A stretch of 64,000 bases of DNA from Elgaria multicarinata webbii (Eukaryota; Chordata; Lepidosauria; Squamata; Anguidae), in the NCBI RefSeq assembly GCF_023053635.1, contig NC_086184.1, forward strand, positions 12,756,379-12,820,378. Direction: 5' to 3'. The notes under the pieces are model-generated. The model saw only the letters and a program-made list of their open reading frames with translations, did no database searches and had not been told where the DNA came from. The first letter of the stretch is position 1. Each line of letters begins with the position of its first letter. Position numbers and translations under genes: made by a program. Positions 21,159-31,800 of the stretch are shown piece after piece.

Positions 21159-21770
21159 CAGGGCCGGTGCCAGACTATTTTGCGCCCTAGGCAAGGTGAG
21201 CTACTTTCACACACACACACCCAAAAAATGCCAACTTTGATTTTTAAGAACATATGTTTCCTGGAAAAAATAAGAAGCACAAAACTTGAAACTGCTAAAT
21301 TTATTTTAAAGTGCAAGAAATACATAATGCTAATTATAGCAAACAAATTGGAAAGGAACGTCTAGGGGTCTAAAATGCATTATTTAATAGGTATATCACC
21401 TCCAAATCATCCCCCCCAACTCACATGTGTGCGCACACACACTCTCAGCGTCACTCACTCCAAACAAACACACGCATGAACACATGCATTCACTCAAAGA
21501 CCCCATGCACCCCATTCACCCATACATATTCTCTCTCTCTTCCGGGCGCGTTCCGGAAGTCCGAACGTGGAGCACCCCCACCCCAGCATCCCTGGCTTTG
21601 GTTCGGCTGGGCGGGCACGGGGCGCCATCTTGCCCGCCCAGGCCCAGCTGAATGCTTGGCTCGGCCGGCTCACAGCCAACATGCGTGAGTGCTGTGCTGT
21701 GCCCGGCGCCCCTCTTAGCTTGGCGCTCTAGGCGGCCACCTGAGTGGCCTCTATGGTAGCACTGGCCCTG
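21159..21770. mobile_element. hAT-type element inserted in CR1
   Basis: Ends CAGGGCCGGTGCCAGACTAT and GGTAGCACTGGCCCTG form a CAGGG-type terminal pair. The flanks CACATGAT and CACGCGAT agree at 6 of 8 bases, an 8-bp target duplication as expected for hAT. The interior holds GCGCCCTAGGCAAGG near the left and GGCGCTCTAGGCGGCCACC near the right, a (CA)n patch and a GC-rich part. No transposase frame is present. Confidence 0.85.
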
Positions 21771-21820
21771 CACGCGATTTGGAAGCTATATTTCTATTAA
21801 TGCAGCCCAACCATTGCTAC
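21771..21820 (-). mobile_element. CR1 LINE fragment, other side of the hAT insertion
   Basis: Continues the CR1 copy of 20606-21158 after the 8-bp target duplication. CR1 similarity fades after AATGCAGCCCAACC. Confidence 0.75.
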
Positions 21821-23152
21821 TGACAGGCAGAAAGCCAGCGCGCAAGTAGGCTATAGCATCTACTCCTTACCATCATTGTCAGTGAGCCCGTGTCAGATGT
21901 CAGAGCATGCCTACCCTTGATACCGGCCCTGTTTGTAGGATTTATTTAAGTTTTTTTTTTTATCAAATAACTGAAAATTAAATGTAGAGAAATTGAAGGA
22001 GGATGTGTCACAAGGAATAAATACTAGGCATGGTAGACATAAATTTACAATTACCATTTATGGCTGCATTGCAGATTGCACTCCCTGTATCCAGATCTTG
22101 TGGGAAGTGTGGTGATAAATTCTGAATTCTTTGCTCAGCTGTGTGTAGTGGGTGGTCTGCATGTTTTGTAAAAACAGCCAAGTTGTTCCTCCAAATTTTC
22201 TTAACATCAGTCCACGTTCCCAACCTCTGTCCTAAAGTTTAAAGTGTCTTGTTAATTTCTCTTGTTCTTGTGATCACTACTTGCAATTTTATAGAGCAGT
22301 CAGCTGTGAAAGTGGTTAATGTATAAAAGTCATTGTCCTCAAATAACACCCAGTTGTTGTTTTCACAGAGAGAAATCATCAGGAACACAGCCCTGGCAAA
22401 AAGACGTATAAAGAAAGAAAACCTCTTTATAAATTCCTGCCGGAAGCAAAGTACATTTACCTGGATGTATGGCGAAATAATTTGGGAGCAGCACAAAGGA
22501 GACAAGATCAAACTTGTTTTAATAGCTTGGGCTGTTTATTTTTTCCATTTTAAGTAAAGGAATCCACAACTGTTGGCATTTACCCGCATCATTTCAGGGG
22601 TGAATTAAAATGTTCTATATTCAGGAGCCGGAAAGTGTGATGGTAGCAAATACTGGGCAAAATTGTGTGTGTGAGTCTTGTTTTCACACGTTAGAAAAAT
22701 GTGCACCTGCGAGAAATACCTTAAACATTAATGCGCAACTTATACTTTGAGGTGGAGGCCTTTTTGTAGAGTGGCTTGTCTTTTCCCTGGTAAATCAGAG
22801 AAATAACCCATTTCTCTGGCATGTGGGTTATTTCTAGTTTACAAGCCAGAGTTCCAGGTTCACACATCTTACTAAACAAACTAGGGATGGAAGGTTTGTG
22901 TTTTGTTGAGCCTCTGGTGTTTGCAACAGGAGTAATCAAGAAGCATGTACCAGCAGAGAAATGACAAATATGCCTCCCAGCAGAACTCCACAGCAACCAA
23001 GTAAACATGTATGGGATGCTTGCTTACCATGATGTCCAAACTGAGCCATTATGTTGTGAGTCCTTGTATGGTCTGTGCTATATGGACCAATTATGATGTC
23101 CTGTGTGATTACCATTTCTCTGTGTGTGGTAGAAATAGGATATTTCTTTTAT
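21821..23152. other. Unassigned intergenic stretch
   Basis: Contains a T-run near 21950 and AT-rich DNA. No exon, RNA gene or named repeat was recognised on either strand. Confidence 0.4.
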
Positions 23153-23800
23153 ACATAAGAACATAAGTGCCCAGCTGGATCAGACCAAGGGTCCATCTAG
23201 TCCAGCACTTCATTCGCACAGTGACCAACCGGCCAGGGATGAACAAGCAGGACATGGTGCAACAGCACCCTCCCGCCCATGTTCCCCAGCAACTGGTGCA
23301 CACAGGCTTATTGCCTCGAATACTGGAGATAGCACACAACCATCAGGGCTAGTAGCCATTGATAGCCTTTGCCTCCAGGAATTTATCCAACCTCCTTTTA
23401 AAGCCATCCAGATTGGTGGCCATCACTACATCTTGTGGTAGTGAGTCCCATAATTTAACTATGCGCTGTGTGAAGAAGTATTTCCTTTTATTTGTCCTGG
23501 ATCTCCCACCGATCAGCTTCATGGGATGACCCCGGGTTCTAGTATTTTGAGAGAGGGAGGAAAATGTCTCCCTATCCACATTCTCCATACCATGCATAAT
23601 TTTGTACACCTCTATCATGTCTCCCCTTAGCCTCCTCTTTTCCAAGCTAAATAATCCCAGTTGATGTAACCTTCCCTCGTAGGGGAGATGCTTCAGCCCC
23701 TTAATCATTTTAGTTGCCTTTTTCTGCATCATGGGTTTTGTTGTTGTGGACTTGTATTCCAGGGAGCTTGGTGAATTATTTCTTTGCCCCAGCATGCATC
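23153..23800 (-). mobile_element. CR1-group LINE with open ORF2 C-terminal part
   Basis: The 3' end is the complement of ACATAAGAACATAAGTGCCC, the usual tail of this LINE group in reptiles. On the minus strand an open frame of 148 codons (23795-23349) holds ATKMIKGLKHLPYEGRLHQL, FSLEKRRLRGDMIEVYKIMH, the RTRGHPMKL motif, and FFTQRIVKLWDSLPQDVV. These fit the C-terminal part of CR1/L3-type ORF2 beyond the reverse transcriptase; the endonuclease and RT domains are absent (5' truncation). The open frame suggests that this copy is younger than the one at 20606. Confidence 0.92.
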
Positions 23801-23869
23801 ACTTTACACTTGCTTACACTGAATTGCACTCGAGGTAATTGATGCTAATGCAATGTAATATACGTTAGG

Positions 23870-24080
23870 GTTAGTGCAATCCCATGCATGTTTAAACAGA
23901 AAAAAAGGTCCTACAATATAGCTGGGAATGCTAAATATGAATAATATTGTGCCTTTAAACTGCTATCCTATGTGCACATTTACTTGGGGGATAAGCCAGG
24001 TCCAATGGGACTCAATGAAGTGTGTCTCCTGGAACTAAATCGGACTTGCTTCTGAGTAGACATGCATAGGACTGTATTGT
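23870..24080. repeat. Two short interspersed repeats of squamate type
   Basis: CAATCCCATGCATGTTTAAA followed by CAGAAAAAAAGGTCCTACAA (23878-23925) matches a second copy at 41300-41345. Then 23959-24079 carries GTGCACATTTACTTGGGG, CCAATGGGACTCAATGAAG and CTTCTGAGTAGACATGCATA, an imperfectly palindromic repeat also found at 25535, 31551, 35321 and 40832. Confidence 0.65.
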
Positions 24081-24324
24081 TCATTTAAGATGTGGACAAA
24101 AATGAGAGAATTATGTGAATGTTAGGTGTAGCCAAATTGGAAAAAGGTTATTATTTAATAGGGAAAAGAGGGAGGGATTATTTCATATTTTGTATATCTC
24201 TGTGCTTTCTTTATAAATGTTACTATTTATTTTAAGACATCTAACACCCTATTCAATATTTTAATAAGAATTGCAGAAGTGTGACCCATTCCAATGTTTG
24301 AATTCTGAACAGGATTTGAATATT

Positions 24325-24345
24325 AAATCCCCCCCCCCCCAATCG
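24325..24345. repeat. Poly-C tract
   Basis: A run of ten or more C, just upstream of the CpG-rich promoter. Confidence 0.85.
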
Positions 24346-24469
24346 ATCTCAATCGTGGCTGCTCCTTTCCTTGCTCTCTTCCCGCCTTTTTTTATTCCCT
24401 CAGGCCGCATCGCCCCACCCTCCCAACCGTCACTGAAGTGCCTCCCCTCCCCCCGTTCCTCTTTCTTAC

Positions 24470-24888
24470 GCATTCAGCCAATCCCAGCGCGAAACGGCTT
24501 CTTCGTCACCGTTTAGCCCCGCCTCGAGTGTCTCGCGGTCGAGAGCTAGAGCGAGGGGGTGTGGCTTGGCAGTTAGAAACGGATTCCTGTTGCTAGTCCG
24601 GCTTTCAAAGCCTCCGTGTGTGTGTGTGTCTGCGCCCGCGCGCAAGAGAGCGAGTGCGCGTGCGCCCGTGAGACAAGGCGATTTCAGGGCCGGCGGATGG
24701 GCGCGAGCTGCTGGCCGAGCTTTTGAGGCCTGGCGCGTGCGCGCGCAGGGGGCGGCTGTTGGTGGCGCGAGGGCTTCGTTCCATCGAGGTGGGAGGGGCG
24801 GCTCGCGCGCTCTCTCCCTCCTTTGCAAGCAGCAGCAGCTGCTGCTGCTGCATCCGCCGCCGAGCGAGCGAGCAAGCAGCAAGGGAGC
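24470..24888 (+). promoter_or_regulatory. C16orf87: CpG-rich promoter and 5' leader of C16orf87
   Basis: CpG frequency rises sharply between about 24470 and 24960, as in a TATA-less housekeeping promoter. A CCAAT box in the good context CAGCCAATC lies at 24478-24482, a GC-box-like CCCCGCC at about 24516, and two NRF1-like GCGC/TGCGC clusters near 24653 (TGCGCGTGCGCC) and 24733. No TATA box is seen. The start point cannot be fixed from sequence; it probably lies between 24560 and 24830. The leader ends with a GCAGCAGCAGCTGCTGCTGC tract (24830-24852). The site elements are inference from motif match only. Confidence 0.75.
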
Positions 24889-24954
24889 ATGTCTGCAGGC
24901 AGGGCCAAGAAAGTGAAGATGGCCACCAAGTCCTGCCCAGAGTGTGACCAGCAG
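24889..24954 (+). CDS. C16orf87: C16orf87 coding exon 1
   Basis: 22 codons, [20 protein letters not shown] and QQ, then the donor GTGAGA. It holds the first Cys pair of the zinc-ribbon-like domain. The intron is phase 0 and 11.5 kb long. Confidence 0.96.
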
Positions 24955-27900
24955 GTGAGACCACCGTAGTGCCAGGGGAAGTCGGGGCGACTCGGTGGAT
25001 GGCCCCGAGCATCCTGCTTTTGTCCATCCCGACTTGAGCAGCTTGCCTAACCCCGGAGCATCCAGGTGTGTTGCATGCATGCTCACCTGAGAATGCAACT
25101 CGGGTTGCAGAGCTCTGATCTGGCTAGCTTCTCGTCTGAAAGCCTGCACCGAATAAGTCCTCAAATGCTGCCTTTGTAGGGTGCACTAAAACAAAACAAA
25201 AAAACACCCCAGTAACGTTTTTACTTTTTCTTTCTTCCTTGTTTTGTTTTCCTGGAAACGCCACTTCATTAGACTGCTGACAGCTGCAATGATCTGGCAA
25301 GAGAAAACGAGGACTGTAAAGCTTTAAATACAGGAATGCAAATATATCTATCTGGGGCTTCTAGCGCAAGCTCTGTGGAGTTTTGCAGAGCTGGGAGTAA
25401 TTCTGAATAAAGGCATCCAGTATGTTCTCCTGAGGTGTTATCTGAAAGAGAGAGAGAGAGAGTAACTGGAAATGAAGAGGCCACCCAGCTTGCAAGGTTA
25501 ATGGTTCCAGTTGAGCAGGATCAGAGGCTGAAAGCACAGCCCTAGGAACGTCTCCTCAGGAGTAAGCCCTGTTGAGTTCAATGGGACATACTGCCAGAGG
25601 TGTGTCTAGGATTTCAGCTTTAATAGCTGAAAATCAGAATTTAAACTGACTTAAGGTTTGTGCACTCAGTTATTGATTTCACTCTTTGAAAAATGCTGTG
25701 GTAGTAACTACAATTGCTGTAAATGATGGTGTTTTTTCCTCCTTACGTTTTTGTGTACTCATGTCAATCAGACTTTTCCCTTCAGGAAATGTTGGTCAGT
25801 TTTTGAGGCAGTGCAAGTGTATGTAACTCACTGTGAGCCAATATGTCATGTGCTTGAGGTGGGGAAAACAATTATTGTGAAAAAGTCACACTACCTATTT
25901 GGTGGTAGGCAACCTGATGCCCTCCACATGTTCGGAACTGCAGCTCTGACCATTAGTCAGCTGGATGGGATTTTATGAGAGTTGTAGTCCAAAACATCTG
26001 GAGGGCATCAGGATGTCTATTCAGCATAGTTAAATTTGAAGCCCTGTTATAACTGAGAATAAGCAGTCTTTCCATTCTGCCTGATGAAGAGTTTTGTGTG
26101 ACTGAAAAGCATATTTATTTTTATGTTTCTATCTTGCCTTCTATCCTCTTGCAAAGAACCCAAGGCAGTTCTCACATCGTTGTCGTCTCCATTTTCTCCT
26201 CACAACAACTCGGTGAGGTAGGTTAGTCTGACAGTTTGTGACTGGTTGAAAGTCACCTAGTAAGCTTCATGCCCAAGTGAGGACTAGAACCCAGATCTCC
26301 TGAGTCCCAGTCCAACACTAAATGGCTCTTTATGCACTGCAAAACAATAAATATGTATTTCAGATCTTGTTGAAATAACGTGGAAAACTTCATTATATCG
26401 AGGACACAAGAGTGTTCTTTTTCCTTTTGTCACTCCTGTTATTAATCTCCCCTTTTTGTGTGTATTTGAGAGTTCTTAGTGTCATTTTCTGTTTATAATT
26501 ATGTTTTTAAAATAGAGGAAGCTGTTTTGGGAGGTCAAGATGTTGTGTTTCACATTTTAAAACAAAAGCTGGTGTGTGCTGAAATGCCAGTGTTTGTTTA
26601 TTACATTTCTGCCCTTCATTTCCTTCAGCCCTTCATTTCCTTCTAAGAGCTCAAGGCTGGTGTACACGATTCTCTCCCCACATTTTGTCCTCACACAACT
26701 ATGTGAAATAGATTAGACTGAGAGTCAGTGACTGGCCCAAAGTCATCCAATGTGGGTATTTGAACTTGGCTCTTTCCAGTCCAAGTTTAAGCACTGTTAA
26801 TGGGATGAATGCAATATTGCCCTTTTAAACTTCAGTAGCTGTAATGCCTGCCATTAGTCTGATCCAATATGGCTCTATTTATGCGCATTTGCAGTGAAGT
26901 TAGTTTGGTTGACATGAGTAGGCCCAGAATCGCTTAAACTCAGATTGGTTGGTTTTGGAGGGCATGCTGAACGGGTTTAAGTTGGTTTTGAAGGGCATGC
27001 CTGTCTGTCTGAAGGATCATCTCCTCTCATATCTACCTCCCTGGGCTCTAAAATCAGAGGCCATCCTTTGGTGCCCCCACCAAATAAAGTGAGGCAGAGG
27101 GCCCTTTCAGTTGTGGCAGCCCGGTTGTGGAATAGCCTTACCAGAAAGGCTCAACTGGGGCCTACTTTGTTATTGCCCTGTTCAGAAGACACCTTAAACT
27201 GCGGCTTTAACAGCGGTGAATAAGCCTTTTTGCCTTATTCACCATGGTTAAAGCTGTGGTTTAAGGTGTCTTCTGAACAGGGCTATTGTCATGGTGCCAG
27301 GTGGAGATGTTATTCTCCCCGGCATTTTAAGTCCTCCGGTTTGTGTTGTTTTTAAAACTGTTAATTGTATTTTAAAATCTGTATTATGCTGCTGGTTTTT
27401 GCTTTGTTTTTGTTTTTTACTGTCAGTTTTAAACTTTTAAAAGTTTTAAAATGTTTGTGCTGTATTTTATGGTTTTTATTGTTGTGAACGGCCCAGAGAG
27501 CTTCGGCTTTTGTGTGGTATAGAAATATAATATATATTTACTTCCAGTTCTTTTGGCTCCATATTTTATGTGGCAAACATGTTTGCTGTATGCACACTGG
27601 TGTTACACGTTTCCCACAGGAAATGTATGGATGATTCACATGTGTCTTCAAATACCTGTATATGCATATTGGACAAACAAGTTTCACTGGTCAGTTTCAC
27701 AGCAGTGTGTACATTTACATGCCACCCCCGTTTTATTTTTTATTTATTATTACATTTTATTATGCATCTCCTGTAGGAAACGCCAGTGAATACACGGCAA
27801 ACACATATTTCATGTAATGTGTGGAGCGACCCTTCATTGGGGCATTTATCTGATGTACTTCCTCTCCAGAAAGGGTTCTGTTATTTGTCAAATGAGTGTT

Positions 27901-28773
27901 ATTCCACCCAGCTGAAGTTAGTCAGGAGAACTCACGGTGTTAAACTGTTGGGTATGTGATGTCTTGTGGCACTATAATGTCTTGTTTCACTTGTCCTAAT
28001 GAGAACTGGTTTAGAGTTAATTTTATATTTCATGGCTCCTGCAGCAAAACCAACTGTTTCTCTTATAAGTTGGAGCTTGGAGTTGCATCTGGTGTCCCAG
28101 TCTTGATCCTTAGCCTTGTGAAACCAGGCCAAATTGCTTTCTCTTCCCTTTTAGGGCTGCCCTTTGAAAGGAGGCACTGACCTTATTGCACAAGAAGAAG
28201 CCTGCCTTAAATGTAGTGAATTTTGCGTACTGCTTGTTTCTGTCTAGGCTCCATTTCCTTACATAGCTCCTTACATTGCTCTATGACACTTTCATGTTCT
28301 TGAGGGGGTTGGCGAATGTTTAATACCGCAGCTGTAACGTTATGATGACTGCCTCCATGCTTCGGTGGAGTTGGCAAACAGTGCTGAATAGATCATTTTT
28401 CTTACAAGGTCTGGTGGCACACAGCTGCAAATAGTCAGATTTTTTTTTAAAGGCTTCTTTTTAAACTGCTTTTGATCTTTAGCATTTGAAAATGCCATCC
28501 TGCCAACTTGCTGCTTAGTCATTTCACGGTTGTAGTTTTAAAATATTTTGTACATGCTGTGTTTTGTTAGTGGCCTAATAAAGGACTATAGAAGCAAGAC
28601 TTCTGTTTTGAGAAATGTAAAATGTCCTCACTCTAGAGAGCTAAATAATTGCCTTAACATGCAATGATAGCACTTTGCCTGTGGGGCGGAAAACAAAGTC
28701 TAATGGTGAAACTGTTTTTATCATGTGTTCCTATAGCAGCTAACTATGTGTGTGTGCGTTTGTGTGTGTGTGC

Positions 28774-28814
<41 letters not shown>

Positions 28815-31800
28815 GGAAATTGAATATTCATTCTTTGATTCTACACAAACACAACTTGGCAGCAATATTTAACTTTTCTTTTCTGCCTGGGCGCAAGATA
28901 CAAGTATTTACTTAGTAGAACATGCTAGAAAACCCAAACATTAGATATAACATGATTTTTATTCTTCAAGGCACACAAAAAACAAAGACCTATGTGTTGG
29001 CCCATAAGAAGAATCCACAAATCCACACTTCTGGGTGACACTTCTATTAGGACCAATCAAAATGTCACAAAATAGTGAGCAAGCTTTTGAGTCCCCCAGA
29101 ACTCTTGTGTCAGGCTGGATGTTAACCAAAGCAGGGTCATGGGGACAAGGAGAGAAAAAGCTGGCTTGGTGTTGAAGCCATAAAGTCTGCATGAGTCAGA
29201 CTTCAGATGGACTGTATTAAGCAGTTACAGATCTAGGTGGATTAAACTCTCCTAGGTGCCTTGCAGGTTTCAGATTATACCTGGGACCAGGCATCTAGAA
29301 GAGCTTAGTTCAACTCAGTCTTCAACCTCTTTCTGCATTCCATTTTAGGACTGTAATGTAAACTTTTTGGCTTCAGCACCATACTAGCTTTTTTCTGCCC
29401 CACTCACTCACCCCTTCTGGTTTGCTTTAACGTCCAGCGTGATGAAGAGTTCTGGAGAATGTTAAAGCTTGCTCAATATTTTGTGATACTTTGTTTGGTT
29501 CTAAAAATGATATTGCCCTACTCTAGACCTTGGTAAAAATCCTTACTGTGCGTTTTTAATGATAAATATTATTAATGATAGATTTTAACAATAATTATCC
29601 TTGCCCCAATAGTTATTCTCCCGTTTCTCCACCTGCTTCTTCCACACCCGATTATAAAAACAGCATTATTACACTTAACCAGAATGTTATTGCATTCAGC
29701 CATTACATTTAACTGCTTCATTACAGTTAACCAGAATAGTCCAGTGAATGCACAATGTCTGTTTTGAAACTGCATGTTTAGAAAGACATTGACAGAGACT
29801 TGATGGAGGTTCTGGTCTATTTCCTGCTTAAAGTCGCCATTGCTGGCTTCCCAGTTAGCCTATTTAGTAAGGACGTTTGAGATGCAAACACATGGCAGCG
29901 TGACTAACAGCATAAATGTCCCTTGTGACAGCATTTCCTTGGTCTTCAGCTATAGGTTATGATTCATGTCTGGGTTGTGACCTTACAGAGGAGCCACAAT
30001 CTAAGCGATCTGAAGAGGAAGAGAAAGAACAGATCTAGACAAGTAAAGGGAATATATATAAAATTTAAAAGTGGAACTCAATAGATTTTGGATCTGTAAG
30101 GTTGAAGGCTATTGCTTCTAACAATGTTGGAAATGAGGTGTGTGTCATACACTGTCACTGCAGTTTTATTAAAAAATCTTGAGGTGATTTTTTGGCTCCG
30201 TGAAATTTTGAGCAATGGAACCAGGCTAGCCAGTTTGTCTCATTTGTGAGGAACTGTTGGAGCAAGTTCTTAATAGCCAGGTATTTGGTAAGCTGAGGGA
30301 GATAATTCCTTGTGGTTCTTACAAAAAAAGTTGATTAGAATTCTAAACATTTACCTATACTAAGGTGTGGGCTGGGGTCTGATTGTGTGGGTGTTTTCTG
30401 TGTTGTAGGAAACCAATTTATTTTGTTTTTAAAATTTCTGTACTGCCCTTTAATTAAATATGTGTATAATTGAGAGTAGTTTACAATAATAACAAGAAGC
30501 ACATTAAAATAAAATGAGAGTAGTCAATCATGCAACAATTTAGGGTGCAATTCAGTCAGGATTACCATATGCCTTGAAACTTGGAGGCCTACAGCCTTCT
30601 GATGCAGAGTGGGAGGAACAGCAGAGGTGATGTTTCCTTAGGTACCTAGGTCCCAAGCTGTATGGGCCAAAACTGTATGTTTTGGAATACGACTTCCAGT
30701 ATCCCTGACCATTGGTCATGCTGGCTGGAGTTGAAGGGAGTTATAGTTACATGTCATTGATGCCATTTGGGCTTCCAGTGACTAAGTTGGATCAAAACGT
30801 ACCCCCAGACTGTTCTGATCCTTTAGGGGAAGTGCAGCCCCATCCGGAACAGGTTGACTGTCATCACCCTGGAAGGATGGACCATCTAACAACAGTACCT
30901 CTGTCATGTTAGGATGACATTTCAGTTGGTCTGCCCTTTTCCAATCTATGACTGATTCCAACCAATGATTTAACCCTTCTTCTGCCTCATCTGAATCTGA
31001 TGCAAAGGGCAGAGAGTGCTGAAGTCATCTGCATATTGACTATGTCTGACCCTATCTCACTCAGTGGGTTTCATGGATAGATGGTAAAAGCATAAAGGGA
31101 AAGATGAAACTGGTGGAACCCCATAGCATAAAGGCTGCAGCATGGAACAAATTAGGAGTAGAAACTCTGTGCCCCCAACTTCCAATCCAGAGAGCCTACA
31201 CAGAAGGGATACCATGATTGATGGTATGAAAACTGTCTTGAGTTCTAGGAGAGTTAGCACTATACTCCTCCTGTCATCCTGGTACAAGTCATTAATCAGG
31301 ATGACCAAGGCTGTTTCAGTGCCAAACTGGATCTGAAATTAGATTGTAATGGATCTAGGTAAATGGTTGCCTGGAGTTGCATAGCACCTACATAACTTCT
31401 AAACCTTGACAGTTTGTGCTTGTCTGCAAGCTGTTAGTTTTTTATTCCCAATAAATATTACTTTATCTTGGTGCTAGGGTTCAGCATGCATTTGACCTTA
31501 AGAGAGGTTGGCTGTTGATTTTTGTGATAATGGATCTCATACTAATCTTCAAGGCTGCAGTCTGAAACATGCTTATAGCGGAGTAACTCCTATTGGAAAC
31601 AGAGGACCTTACTTCTGAGCAGGCATGATTTAGATTGCACTGTTAGGCATTTATATTTTTAGATTTGTACAGTTAGTTTTTGTGTCTGTCCTCTTTCATG
31701 CTTTTAAGTGTGCAGGCCGTTACTGAAGCTGACAAGTTCAACTGGGCATGAAATAGTGTTCCTGAGCAACACAAATTAAATAGCCAGGTTTGGGGTCTTG

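Noticed and set aside
23349-23795. 148-codon minus-strand frame as a host gene
   Set aside because: It is the C-terminal part of a CR1-type LINE ORF2, with the LINE 3' end directly after it.
24826-24852. CAG/CTG repeat in the 5' leader as an expandable trinucleotide repeat
   Set aside because: Only about eight triplets and palindromic (CAG then CTG). Too short to support a claim of instability.
24466-25164. 232-codon antisense frame over the promoter of C16orf87
   Set aside because: GC-rich CpG island DNA has few stop codons. The frame overlaps exon 1 and the promoter in antisense and has low-complexity Ala/Arg composition.
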